DNA of 41,114 nt from Pseudomonadota bacterium (GTDB lineage Bacteria > Verrucomicrobiota > Verrucomicrobiia > Limisphaerales > SXTU01): NCBI GenBank assembly GCA_009922615.1, contig RFVF01000041.1, positions 1-41,114 of the forward strand, read 5' to 3'. Shown here one piece after another: positions 1 to 9,700 of the stretch (the first letter of the stretch is position 1; each line of letters starts with the position of its first letter). Made by a program: the position numbers and the translations under genes. The notes beneath the pieces were generated by a model that had not been told where the DNA came from, ran no database searches, and saw only the letters and a program-made list of their open reading frames with translations.

Positions 1-3000
1 TCGGCCTCCTCGTATTCCTCGATGGAGGCGTGGTTCACCGCGCCCATGTCATCAAGCTTCTTCTGGAGGACCGTGACTTGCTCGGCGACCTTCTCCCAAT
101 CCGTGGCCATGCCGCGCAGAACCATCTCGTCGGGCGTGAGGGTCTCGATCTTGGGCTGGCCCTCGTCCGCGAACGTGATGGTGATGCACTCGCTGCGGAT
201 ATCGTCGAGGTTGAGTTGGTATTTCTCCTGGATGCGCTGGCGCAGATTCTGCACGTGCATCGTTTTTTGCGTCAGCTCGATGTCGATCGCGCTGCGGCGG
301 CTCTGTAGGTCGGTGAGCTCCTTGCGCTGACCACGCAGGCCCTCTTCGCGCAACTGGATGTCGGCCTCCTGCGTCGTCTTTGTTGTGCCCAGCGCCGTTA
401 CGCGCAAGCTGACCTGCTCGCGCTCGTGGCGCAGGCGTTCGATTTGATGGCGTGAGTCGGCGATTTCGTTCTCGGCCTGCGTCTTGCGTTGGCCAAAGGC
501 ACCGATCTCGTTCTGCCGGGTCTTGATCAGCTGCTCCAGCTCATGGATGCGGCTCTCGAGCGGGGCCTTCTGCCCGGCGAAGGATCGGACGAGTTGCTCT
601 TCGGTGGCGGCGGCAACCTTGGTGTCGTTCTGCGCGGCCAAGGCGGCGTCGCGTTGCTGGCGTAGGCTGTCAATGTTGCCGCCGAGTTCAGTGACGCGAC
701 CGGTCTGGGCCTGCTCGCGGGATTCGAATTCAGCAATCTGCGTCGCGAGCTTCTCGCGCTTGGCGTTACCCTCCTGCTCCTGGGCGGCGAGGGAACGAAT
801 TTCATACACCACGGTGTCGATGCGGACGCCGAGATTTTGCAACGAGGATTTGAGCGCGCGGAACTCGCCTTCGCGGGAGGCGATGGCCACTTCCTGCGCG
901 CGCAGGTCGGTCTGCGCCTGCTGGAGGCTGGCTTGCAAAGCGCTCTGCTCACTTTGCAGCGCGCCTTTCTTGCGGCTGATTTCCTCGCCCTGCGTCTGTG
1001 AATCGGCGATCTGCTTTTGCAATTCGGCGATCTGATTCTTGCGGCCGAGGATGGAGGAGGGGGCTTTTCCATTGGCCGCTCCGTTCAAATAGCCGCCGGT
1101 GAAGATGCCCTGCCGGTTGAGCAAATCACCGGTGAGCGTGGCGAAGTTGTAGGCGCCGTTGCTCACCTGCCAGGCGGTGGTGGCGGCCGCGAGATCGGCC
1201 ACGATGCGCGTGTTGCCGAGCAGGCCGTTGATGAGGTAGGCGATGGATTCGTCGGCTTCGATGACCTGCAACGCGCTTTCCCCCGGGGCGTTTTCGTCCG
1301 GCGTGGCGGGCTTGAAGTCGGGGTTCTTGAGTCCAAGGCAGCCGAGGTTGACGCGGCCTTTTTTGTTCGCGACCAGGTCCGCGAAAATCTGCTGTGCGGC
1401 CTCGGGCTGCTCGGTTAGCACGAGCTGGAGGTGGTGGCCTAGCGCGGCCTCGACGGCCACGATGTATTGGTCTGGCACGCGGATGCGGTCGGCGAGCGTG
1501 CCGAGTGCGAGCTTGGATTGCTTCAGTGCGGCTTGCGCGCCAGCGCTGAAGCCTTCGTGGCTGGTCTGCAATTGTTCGAGCACGTTGAGCCGCGACTTCA
1601 CGCCGGCCTGCGCGCGCAATACGACGTCCAGCTCTTGGGAAACGGCGTTGATTTCCAACTGGATTTCGCGGAGGCGCTGTTGGCGTTGCTCGACCGTGCC
1701 GCGCTGGGCGATCACGCTGGCTTTCTCGGCCTCGACGTTGTTGGCAAACTCGGTGAGCCGGGTGTCGAGCCGGCCGCGTTCCTCCTCCAGTTGGATCTTC
1801 TCCGAGGAAAGCTTCTCCAAGCGCACGACGTTGCCCTGCTTCTGCAAGTCGAGCGCGTTGATCTCGTTCCGCACGCGGCTGAGTTGCTGCGACGAGTTGA
1901 ACGCTTCGGTCTGCGCCCGGCGGAGTTCTTCCTGTCGGGCGATGAGTTCCCGTTCGACCGTTTGGACGGCCTGCTGCTTGGCGCTGAGTTCGCCGCGCAA
2001 GGTCTCCAGCTTCGCCTGCGATTCGGCAAGGCGTTGCGTGACGCTGACCAGTTCCTGCCGCGCGTAACCGATCCGTTCCTCGGATTCATTGATATCTCGG
2101 AAGGCCTTGGTGTTTTGCGATTCCAATTCGCGCAGCCGTTCCTCGTTGAACTGAATGCGATGCTCGTGGTGCTCCGACTGGCCCTTGAGTTCCAATCCTT
2201 GCTGCTGCGCCAGGTTGATCTCAGCGTCGAGTTCGGACAGGCGGTGGCGGAGCTGGAGCAGTTCGTCTTCCGTGCGCAGGACGGTTTGCGAGAGTTCCTC
2301 GGTCGCGGAGCGCAACTTCTCGGCCTCGTGCGTGCGGCGGATGATTTCGGTTTGGAGGACATCGAACTGATGCCGCGCGAGCTGGGTGTCGAGGTGCTGG
2401 AGTTCGACGGCGACCTGCTTGTAGCGGCGGGCCTTGCCGGCCTGACGTTGGAGGGAGCCGATCTGGCGCTTCACCTCGCGGATGAGGTCCTCGACGCGGA
2501 GCAGGTTTTGATCGGTATGCTCGAGCTTGCGGAGGGATTCCTTTTTCTGGGCCTTGAACTTGGTGATGCCCGCCGCTTCCTCGAAGACCATGCGCCGATC
2601 TTCCGGCTTGCTCTGAATGATCTGCGTGATGTGGCCTTGGGCCATGATCGAGTAACTCGTCTTACCCATGCCCGTGCCCATGAAAAACTGCTGAATGTCG
2701 CGGAGCCGGCAGGCCACTTTGTTGATGTAATACTCCGATCCGCCATCACGGAAGATGCGGCGGGTGATGGTGACCTCGTTGAAGGCCATCTCAATGCCCG
2801 CTGCCTTGAGGTGTTCGGCGTCCACATCGCCGATCGTCAGGCTGACTTCGGCCATGCCGAGGGGCCGTCGACCGTCGGTTCCGTTGAAAATCACGTCCGC
2901 CATCTCGCCGCCGCGGAGGGCGCGGGCCGATTGCTCGCCCAATACCCAACTGGGGCCGACGACCGCCGTGATGCCAGGCTGGAAGTTGAGCGACGTCTTG

Positions 3001-3047
3001 TCGGCAAACGACTTAAAACCGAGAACAGTGAGGTTCTTCAGATACAT
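1..3047 (-). CDS. smc: Chromosome segregation ATPase SMC, N-terminal ~1015 residues (partial, Walker A missing)
   Basis: SMC forms the condensin-like ring that organises and segregates the nucleoid. The frame opens at ATG 3047 (MYLKNLTVLGFKSFADKT) and stays open to the left edge, so the C-terminal head lies outside. Visible are the N-terminal head (VLGEQSARALRGGEMADVIF, then KPEDRRMVFEEAAGITKFK), a long coiled coil, a hinge region near 1080-1500 with YLINGLLGNTRIVADL and GGYLNG, and a second coil ending in VNHASIEEYEE. The family P-loop GPNGCGKSN..DAIR, which should follow AVVGP, is absent: the sequence runs AVVGP-S-WVLGEQ with S33 at the junction. The frame is kept, so about 12 codons are lost. 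Identity as SMC is certain. ATPase function of this allele as read is doubtful, and an assembly or sequencing deletion is possible. Confidence 0.95.
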   Translation of the reverse strand, partial: MYLKNLTVLGFKSFADKTSLNFQPGITAVVGPSWVLGEQSARALRGGEMADVIFNGTDGRRPLGMAEVSLTIGDVDAEHLKAAGIEMAFNEVTITRRIFRDGGSEYYINKVACRLRDIQQFFMGTGMGKTSYSIMAQGHITQIIQSKPEDRRMVFEEAAGITKFKAQKKESLRKLEHTDQNLLRVEDLIREVKRQIGSLQRQAGKARRYKQVAVELQHLDTQLARHQFDVLQTEIIRRTHEAEKLRSATEELSQTVLRTEDELLQLRHRLSELDAEINLAQQQGLELKGQSEHHEHRIQFNEERLRELESQNTKAFRDINESEERIGYARQELVSVTQRLAESQAKLETLRGELSAKQQAVQTVERELIARQEELRRAQTEAFNSSQQLSRVRNEINALDLQKQGNVVRLEKLSSEKIQLEEERGRLDTRLTEFANNVEAEKASVIAQRGTVEQRQQRLREIQLEINAVSQELDVVLRAQAGVKSRLNVLEQLQTSHEGFSAGAQAALKQSKLALGTLADRIRVPDQYIVAVEAALGHHLQLVLTEQPEAAQQIFADLVANKKGRVNLGCLGLKNPDFKPATPDENAPGESALQVIEADESIAYLINGLLGNTRIVADLAAATTAWQVSNGAYNFATLTGDLLNRQGIFTGGYLNGAANGKAPSSILGRKNQIAELQKQIADSQTQGEEISRKKGALQSEQSALQASLQQAQTDLRAQEVAIASREGEFRALKSSLQNLGVRIDTVVYEIRSLAAQEQEGNAKREKLATQIAEFESREQAQTGRVTELGGNIDSLRQQRDAALAAQNDTKVAAATEEQLVRSFAGQKAPLESRIHELEQLIKTRQNEIGAFGQRKTQAENEIADSRHQIERLRHEREQVSLRVTALGTTKTTQEADIQLREEGLRGQRKELTDLQSRRSAIDIELTQKTMHVQNLRQRIQEKYQLNLDDIRSECITITFADEGQPKIETLTPDEMVLRGMATDWEKVAEQVTVLQKKLDDMGAVNHASIEEYEEA

Positions 3048-3370
3048 GGGCGAAAGGTTAAGCCCAATATCCGGTGGGGTGTAAAGCGGAAAGCCACCAT
3101 ATATGGTAGCAAGTTATTCACAATCCAAATTCGCACCCAAAGTGCACGCATCCCGGCCCAAACGCCGTTCGCTGACCCAAAATGTGCCCATACCCGCCTT
3201 TTTCCGTTCGGCAGTGCTCTCTGCGCGACCTGAACTGAGCCATTGACGCCACGCGGCATAGGCCTAACCTCTGCGGCTCGTCGCTGGCGATGCCCGCCTC
3301 AATCGGCGTCGGAGAAAGGCGGGAATTGTCCTTTCTGCGCGGTTTAACCAGTCGGCGGCAACCGAATTCC
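3048..3370. other. Divergent intergenic region between smc and the ABC-F gene
   Basis: This 323-base stretch separates two divergently transcribed genes and must hold both promoters. The smc-proximal part is AT-richer than its surroundings and contains a 12-base perfect palindrome. The ABC-F-proximal part is GC-rich, and its open frame simply extends the ABC-F frame upstream without conserved sequence. I found no convincing -35/-10 pair and no RNA gene. Confidence 0.6.
3096..3107. promoter_or_regulatory. Perfect 12-bp palindrome ACCATATATGGT upstream of smc
   Basis: The palindrome is centred about 55 bases upstream of the smc start. One mismatched pair outside it, two further pairs match (GC on the left, GC on the right). 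On the smc strand its CATATA core lies 17 bases after a weak TTGGAT -35-like hexamer. It could be an operator overlapping the smc promoter, or chance. Confidence 0.3.
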
Positions 3371-4981
3371 ATGCTCACGATTCGCGATCTCAAAATGACC
3401 CTCGGCGGCCGCGTGCTGTTCGAGGACGCCTCGTTTGGCGTGAACTATGGCGACCGCGTTGCGCTCGTCGGTCCGAATGGTGCGGGCAAGACCACGTTGT
3501 TCTCCATCATCCTCAAGCAGAAGGAACCTGACTCCGGCACGATCACCCGCGATGAGTGGACCATGGTCGGACATCTGCCGCAGGAAGCCGAGGCGCACGG
3601 CGATGAAACCATCCTCGATGTCGCCACCGGCCGCGTGGATGAGTTGCCCCGCCTCGAAAAACGCCTCCACGAACTCGAAGCCGCCGGCGATGTCTCCAGC
3701 CCGGAATATCTCGAAACCCACGCCAAGCACGACGCCTTGAACGACGGCCAGGTCGAAGCCAAGGCCAAGAAAATGTTGCGCGGCCTCGGCTATCGCGAGG
3801 TTGACCTCGGACGGAAGGCCCGCGAGATGAGCGGCGGTTGGATCATGCGCGCCCGCCTCGCGCGCCTGCTCGTGATGGAGCCGGATTTGTTGTTGCTCGA
3901 CGAGCCGACGAACCACCTCGACCTGCTTTCCCTGCTCTGGCTGCAAAATTACCTGAAGAATTACTCTGGCGCGGTGCTGCTCATCTCGCACGACCGCCAG
4001 TTCATGGACGAGATCATCACGCAGGTGCACGAGATCTCGAACAAGAAACTCATCGCCTACACGGGCAATTACTCCGACTACCTCCGTCAGCGCGAGGAAC
4101 GCTACGAGCAGCAGCTCGCCGCCTACAACAACCAGCAGAAGGAAATCAAGGCGTTGCAGGAATTTGCCGACCGTTTCCGCTCCGTCGCCTCGAAAGCCTC
4201 GCAGGCCATGAGCAAGCTGAAGCAAATCGAGCGCATGGAGCTGATCGAGAAACCGCTCGCGCCGCGCAAGCCCTTCCGCTTCCAAATCCCCGCCCCGCCG
4301 CGCGGCGGCCAGCGCGCGGTCTCGCTCACCGGCATCCACATGGCCTACGGCGCGACGCAGGTTTATCGCGGCCTTGATCTCACCATCGAGCGCGGCGAGC
4401 GCACCGTGCTCGTCGGCCCGAATGGCGCGGGCAAATCCACGCTGCTCAAAATTCTTGCCGGCGTTGTGCAGTTCCAACAGGGCGAGCGCGACCTCGGCCA
4501 CAACGCCAAACTCGGTTACTTCAGCCAGCACCGCGCCGACACGCTCGATCCCGAGAAGACGGTGATTGATGAAGTCCTCGCCAGCGCGCCTATGCTGCGC
4601 GAGGACGAAGCCCGCGCCGTGCTCGGCTCCTTCATGTTCCGCAAGGACGACATCTTCAAGAAGACGGCCGTCCTGAGCGGCGGCGAGAAGAGCCGGCTGA
4701 ACCTGGTCAAATTCCTTGTGGACCCGCCGAACCTTCTGCTCATGGATGAGCCGACCACGCACTTGGACATTCACACCGTCGAGTCCCTCACGCTCGCGTT
4801 GGAGCGCTACGAAGGCACGCTGGTCTTCATCTCGCACGACGTGCATTTCATCCGGCATCTGGCGACCAAAGTTCTCCACGTCAAAGCCGGTCAAGTGACG
4901 CCCTACGTGGGCGGTTACGACTACTTCCTCGACAAAACTGGCGCGGCGGACGATGCCCGTGCCGCTCTCACCGCTGGTTGA
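3371..4981 (+). CDS. ABC-F family ATP-binding cassette protein
   Basis: Soluble protein of 536 residues with two ATP-binding cassettes and no membrane segments, as in the ABC-F family, whose members act on the ribosome as translation factors or antibiotic-protection proteins. Cassette 1 has Walker A GPNGAGKT (34-41), signature MSGGW and Walker B LLLLDEPTNHLD. The charged inter-domain linker runs through LRQREERYEQQLAAYNNQQ. Cassette 2 has GPNGAGKST, LSGGEKSRLNL and LLLMDEPTTHLD. The start at 3371 is chosen because MLTIRDLKMTLGGRVLFED is the usual ABC-F N terminus; an upstream in-frame ATG at 3290 would add 27 unconserved residues. No Shine-Dalgarno is visible. The subfamily (Uup, EttA or YheS-like) cannot be fixed here. 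Confidence 0.93.
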   Translation: MLTIRDLKMTLGGRVLFEDASFGVNYGDRVALVGPNGAGKTTLFSIILKQKEPDSGTITRDEWTMVGHLPQEAEAHGDETILDVATGRVDELPRLEKRLHELEAAGDVSSPEYLETHAKHDALNDGQVEAKAKKMLRGLGYREVDLGRKAREMSGGWIMRARLARLLVMEPDLLLLDEPTNHLDLLSLLWLQNYLKNYSGAVLLISHDRQFMDEIITQVHEISNKKLIAYTGNYSDYLRQREERYEQQLAAYNNQQKEIKALQEFADRFRSVASKASQAMSKLKQIERMELIEKPLAPRKPFRFQIPAPPRGGQRAVSLTGIHMAYGATQVYRGLDLTIERGERTVLVGPNGAGKSTLLKILAGVVQFQQGERDLGHNAKLGYFSQHRADTLDPEKTVIDEVLASAPMLREDEARAVLGSFMFRKDDIFKKTAVLSGGEKSRLNLVKFLVDPPNLLLMDEPTTHLDIHTVESLTLALERYEGTLVFISHDVHFIRHLATKVLHVKAGQVTPYVGGYDYFLDKTGAADDARAALTAG

Positions 4982-5035
4982 GGGTGCGCAAAAGTGTCGC
5001 CTTAAACTCCCCCAACCGCCACGCTGCGCTTCGCT

Positions 5036-6697
5036 ATGTCCGGTCTTATTGCCATCGTCGGTCGCCCCAACGTCGGGAAGTCCGCGCTCTTCAACCGCAT
5101 CGTCGGCAAGCGCATCGCCATCGTGCATGACATGCCGGGCGTCACCCGCGACCGCGTGACGGCGGAGGCCGAATGGCGCGGGCGGGCCTACACACTCGTG
5201 GACACCGGCGGCATCGGCCTCGTGCGCGGTGAAAAGGTCGAGGATGTCATCATCAAGGCCGCGCTAGACCAGGTGGAAATGGCGATCGGAGCCGCGCAGT
5301 GCATTATTTTCGTGGTGAACGTGCAAGAGGGCATCGTGCCGTTGGATCGCGAGGTCGCCAAACGTCTGCATCAGTCCGGCAAACCCGTGCTCGTCGCCGT
5401 GAACAAGGTGGACAACTTCAAGGCCGAGGCCGACGCGTTGGAATTCGCCGAGCTGGGCTTTGCCAAACTTTTTCCCGTCACTGCCATCCACGGGCGCGGG
5501 CTGGAAGCGTTGATGAATGCCGCCGCCAGTTACCTGCCTGAGTCCGTGGCCACGGACAAGGCCGACGGTGATTCCCCCTACGGCCTTTCCGAAGAAGAGG
5601 CTGCTGCGGAAGAAGCAGCGGCGATTGAATCTGCGAGCGAGGAAGCGCCGCCCAAACAGCGGTTCAAGCCGCGCACCGGGCCGTTGAAGCTCGCCATCGT
5701 CGGACGCCCCAACGTGGGCAAGTCCTCCATCATCAACGCGCTCACGAATTCCGAGCGCGTCATCGTCAGCCCTGTCCCCGGCACCACGCGTGACTCCGTC
5801 GATGTGCCGTTCGAGGTCGAGACCGAGGGCGTTCGCTCTCAGTATGTGTTGATCGACACCGCCGGCCTGCGCAAGGCCCGCCGTGTGGACAACACCGTCG
5901 AGTATTTCAGCGCGCAACGGACCGAGGAAGCCATCCAGCGCTCGGACATTGCGATCTTCGTGATCGATGCGGGCACCGGCATCGTGGAGCAGGACAAAAA
6001 GATCGCCGACCTCATCATCACCGCCCGCCGCGCTTGCGTGGTGGTGATCAACAAGTGGGATCTTGTGGAGCCGTCCGTGCGCGTCGCCCGTGAGGCCGAG
6101 CTGGAGCGCCGCGAAAAGCAAGGCAAGCACCACCGCGAAGGCCAGCCGAAGGGGCCGCTCACCACACTCGCCGAGTTCGGCTCCTGGGTGCAGGAGAAGC
6201 TGTTTTTCCTCGACTACGCTCCGGTGATCTTTACCTCCGCGAAATCCGGCTTTCAACTCGACCGCCTGCTCGAAGCCGTCCGCTACGTCGGCGCGCAGCT
6301 CCAGCAGCAGGTGCCCACTGCGATCTTGAACCGCACACTGAACGACGCCATCCAGCGCCGCCAGCCCATCAGCGCCGTTGGGCATTTCCTGAAATTCTTT
6401 TACGCCACCCAAGTGCGGCAGGCCCCGCCCACGTTCCTCCTTTTCGTCAACCGCGACGAACTGCTCTCGCCGCAATACACCAAGTATCTCGGCGGCGAAA
6501 TGCGCAAAGCCTTCGGCTACGAAGGCTGTCCCATCGTCCTCGTCGCGAAGGCACGGCCCAAGACCGTGGACCCGGTGCGGAAGTTCAAGCAGCGCCCCGG
6601 CGGTCCGCCGCCGCGGCCCAAGTCCCGAGGCAAACATGGCGGCCTGACTGGTGAACGCCGCTCCGGCAAGGCGCGCGCGGCGCGGGCCCGCAGATGA
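5036..6697 (+). CDS. der: Ribosome biogenesis GTPase Der (EngA)
   Basis: Der is a double GTPase needed for maturation of the large ribosomal subunit. It has 553 residues, long for a family usually around 440-490. G domain 1 starts at once (GRPNVGKS at 9-16, then DTGG and NKVD). An acidic Ala/Glu linker near 180-205 leads to G domain 2 (GRPNVGKS at 223-230, DTAG, NKWD). A KH-like C-terminal domain follows (NRTLNDAIQRRQPISAVG), then a basic Arg/Lys/Gly tail of about 40 residues. Extra length comes from a basic insert of about 30 residues after NKWD (REAELERREKQGKHHREG) and from the tail. It follows the ABC-F gene by 54 bases on the same strand, so co-transcription is likely. All nucleotide-binding motifs are intact. 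Confidence 0.96.
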   Translation: MSGLIAIVGRPNVGKSALFNRIVGKRIAIVHDMPGVTRDRVTAEAEWRGRAYTLVDTGGIGLVRGEKVEDVIIKAALDQVEMAIGAAQCIIFVVNVQEGIVPLDREVAKRLHQSGKPVLVAVNKVDNFKAEADALEFAELGFAKLFPVTAIHGRGLEALMNAAASYLPESVATDKADGDSPYGLSEEEAAAEEAAAIESASEEAPPKQRFKPRTGPLKLAIVGRPNVGKSSIINALTNSERVIVSPVPGTTRDSVDVPFEVETEGVRSQYVLIDTAGLRKARRVDNTVEYFSAQRTEEAIQRSDIAIFVIDAGTGIVEQDKKIADLIITARRACVVVINKWDLVEPSVRVAREAELERREKQGKHHREGQPKGPLTTLAEFGSWVQEKLFFLDYAPVIFTSAKSGFQLDRLLEAVRYVGAQLQQQVPTAILNRTLNDAIQRRQPISAVGHFLKFFYATQVRQAPPTFLLFVNRDELLSPQYTKYLGGEMRKAFGYEGCPIVLVAKARPKTVDPVRKFKQRPGGPPPRPKSRGKHGGLTGERRSGKARAARARR

Positions 6698-6720
6698 AAC
6701 TCCGTTGAGAGTTGCGAACG

Positions 6721-6748
6721 GGCGCTGACTCCAGCGCCGGCAGGTTTT
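6721..6748. terminator. Possible terminator hairpin between convergent der and PVC fusion gene
   Basis: GGCGCTG and CAGCGCC form a 7-bp stem with a 4-base loop, followed after six bases by TTTT on the plus strand. It sits in the 49-base gap after der. The T-run is not directly adjacent to the stem, so this is weak. Confidence 0.3.
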
Positions 6749-9700
6749 ACTTCACCAATTCTCCCACGGTCCACGGAGTTTCCCGGCTCGCGGTCGCTGC
6801 TCGCACCGCTTTCACCTCCGCTGCCGTCACGGGCGATGCTCCGGCCCCGAACTCGCTCCGCACAAACGTCAGCAACTCGGCGAGCTGTGCGTCCTCCAAC
6901 CCGCCCATTGCGGGCATCGGCACCGACGCCGGGGTGTTGCCGAAGGTCTGTCCCGCGACCGTCACCGGCCCCGTAAGCCCGTGCAGCACGATGCGGATGA
7001 CGCGCTCCTTGTCGCCGCGCACCCAGTCGCTGCCTGCGAGCGGCGGGTAGACGCCGGGCAAGCCTTTGCCTTCTGGCTGGTGACACGGCAGGCACGCCAT
7101 CTCATAAATGTTCTCGCCGGCGGATGCGGCCTTGCGCGGCGTGCCGAGGAGTTTCTTCAGGTAGTCGGTCTGCGCGGGACTGCCGAGCTTCAACTGGTTC
7201 GCTGCCAACGCCGGACCCCACAACGGCTGCGTGGCCCGCGCACTCTGGCGCAGCGCGTAGTCGAGGAACTTGTCCATCGGTTTGTCGAGCGCCCTCGTCA
7301 TCACCTCTGCGGCGACTGGCTTGCCGAGGTAACTCGCCGCGACGACCGCTTCGAGCCGCACGCGGGCGTTCTCGTCCGTGGCGCGGTCAGTCAGGAGCTT
7401 CGCCGCGTCGGGGACCTTGTCCGCCCACATCCCGGCGACGCGAGCACCGTAAGCGCGGATACGCGGGTCTTTCGCGTTCAACAATTTCGCGAGCACCGCC
7501 GGGCGCGGCGCTTCGTGCGCCTGGAAAACGCCGATAACTTCGATCAACAATTTTTCATCCTCAATCGTCGCGCTGGGCAGTTTCGCGACGAAATCATCCG
7601 CCGCCTTGAGCACGTCGGCGGTCGGCAGATCGAAGAGGAGCCGCTTCGCCTGATAGCGCGTCCAGCGCTCCGGCGAGCGGAGTTGTTCGAGCAGTTCGGC
7701 GGGCTTCATCGCGGCGAGGTTCGGCTGTTTCACGGGCGCGCGGCCTTTCGCGGAGATGCGCCAGATGCGGCCGTGGGCCTTGTCGCGGCGCGGGTCGGCG
7801 TAGCTGGCCTGGTAGTGACCGATGATGGGATTGAACCAGTCCGCGAGATACAGCGCGCCGTCGGGGCCGACGCTCACGTCCACGGGACGGAACGCGGCGT
7901 TCGTCGACTTGAGGAGCTTCGGCAACTGCGTGCTCTTGAAGCCCGAGCCTTCGTCGTGCAGCCGGTGCAATTCAACCACCGCGCCGAAGTAGCCGCCAAT
8001 CAACGCGCAGCCTTGGATGTCATCAGGCATCGCACGTGTGCCGATGAATTCAATCGAGGTCGTCTTTGGCGAAGTGTCAAAGAGCGGCCCGACGGAGTGA
8101 TATTGCTCGGCCGAGTTACGATACGCCGTGTCTGCCGACGTCGCCGAGCTGCTGCCGCTTGGACTCGCGCCGCGCACCATGCCGGGCACGCTCCAGTAGC
8201 CGTGCGGACGGTCGCCGGATTTGTGGAAGACCTGGCCGTAATCATCGAACGCCACGCCCCAGCAATTCGCGCCCGCCATGCCGCCGCCGAAGAAGCCTTC
8301 GAGCCGCAGCGTGCGCGGGTTCAACCGCCAGATCGCCGCGCGATCCAGCCGCGCGATGCCCCACGGCGACTCGACCCGTGAGAAGGCGTGCAGCCCCTGT
8401 GAAAACCACAGGCTGCCATCCGGCCCGTGGCAGATGCTGTTGATGAGCTGGTGCGTGTCGCCGATGCCGAAGCCGCCGAAGATCACGCGCCGCGTGTCGG
8501 CCTTGCCTGTGCCCTTGCTGTCGCGCAGATGCACGAGCTGGTCGAAGTCGCAGACATACACGCCGCCCGCGCCGGGTTCGAGGCCCTGCACCATCGTGAG
8601 GCCTTCGGCGAAGCGCCACGACTTGTCGGCCTTGCCCGCGCCCTTTGTGTCTTCGAGCACGAGAATGTAATCGGCGCGCTTGGCGCTGGCCTGCGTCTGC
8701 GGATACGTCGGCGAGCACGCGACGAGCAAGCGGCCTTTCTCGTCCCACGCGATCTGCGTGGGCTTCACCACGCCGTCACGTTCGGAGGCGAACAGGTTGA
8801 CCTCGTAACCATCAGCGACGGTGAAAGTCGCGAGCTCTTCTTCGGGGGAAAGCGCCTTGATCTCTTCCTTCGGCGCTTCGACGTGCGGCAGCACGAGCGG
8901 CGCGGGATTTCCGCCGCGGACGAGCGCGTGGATGCGCGTATCCGCCGCGTCCACTAGGGGGCGATGCCGCTCGAACGCGCCCTTGAGCGAAGGCTCGGTG
9001 CCGCCGGCCTTGCCGAACATCTGGTTCACGCGGTCACCATAGACGAACGACCAGTTCGCCGGCCGCCACGCGTCGAACCATAACTGATTTTTTTGCACGA
9101 TGGCAGCGCGGAGTTGCTCCAGGTCGGCGGATAACTTTGCCTCGGTGCCAAGCTGCCTCGCGGTGAGCGCCGCTACTTCGCGCAAGCCTTCGCTCGTCAG
9201 GTGAATGCCGTCCTCGGTCAAACGCTGGCCGGGTGCGCGCACGGCCAGTGGCACGAACATATTTACAAATACCGCGCCGCGCTGTTTGGCGATCTCGCGC
9301 ACGGCATCCGCGTAGGCTTGCACGTCGGTGTTCCGTTTCGTCAGGTCCGGAGCGTGCGAGGCCAAGGGTTTCTCGAACGGCATCGGCGAGACCAGCACGA
9401 CCTTGCGCGTGCGCGCCGCGAACTGGTCCAGCAGCCGGTGATATGCAGCCTTGAATTCCGGCAACCGCGCCACGCCGTCGAGCGCTTCCATCTGGCCGAA
9501 CTGCGCGATCACGACCGTCGCGCCCGCCGTCTCTAGCTGCGCCTTCCACGAACCGAAATTTAGGTCGCGCCACTGCTCATAGACCGTGTCCGCCTCCCAC
9601 GCCATCGAGCGGAAGCGCGGCTTCTTCGCAGCAAAAGCTGACGCCAGCAGCGCTTCGAGTTCACCGGCCTTCGCGTCGCGCACGAAATTTTCCTGCCCGA

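Noticed and set aside
2937..2969. That the missing SMC P-loop is a misread frame on my part
   Set aside because: Codons from ATG 3047 were read through base by base; the frame before and after is the same and gives conserved SMC sequence on both sides.
1467..3233. Long plus-strand open frame of 588 codons
   Set aside because: It is antisense to smc, whose protein is clearly conserved; the plus frame is a shadow of GC-rich coding DNA with a non-family sequence.
3344..5128. Minus-strand open frame of 594 codons
   Set aside because: Lies opposite the conserved ABC-F gene and into der; composition is the mirror of the real codons.
5264..6637. Minus-strand open frame of 457 codons
   Set aside because: Antisense shadow of der.
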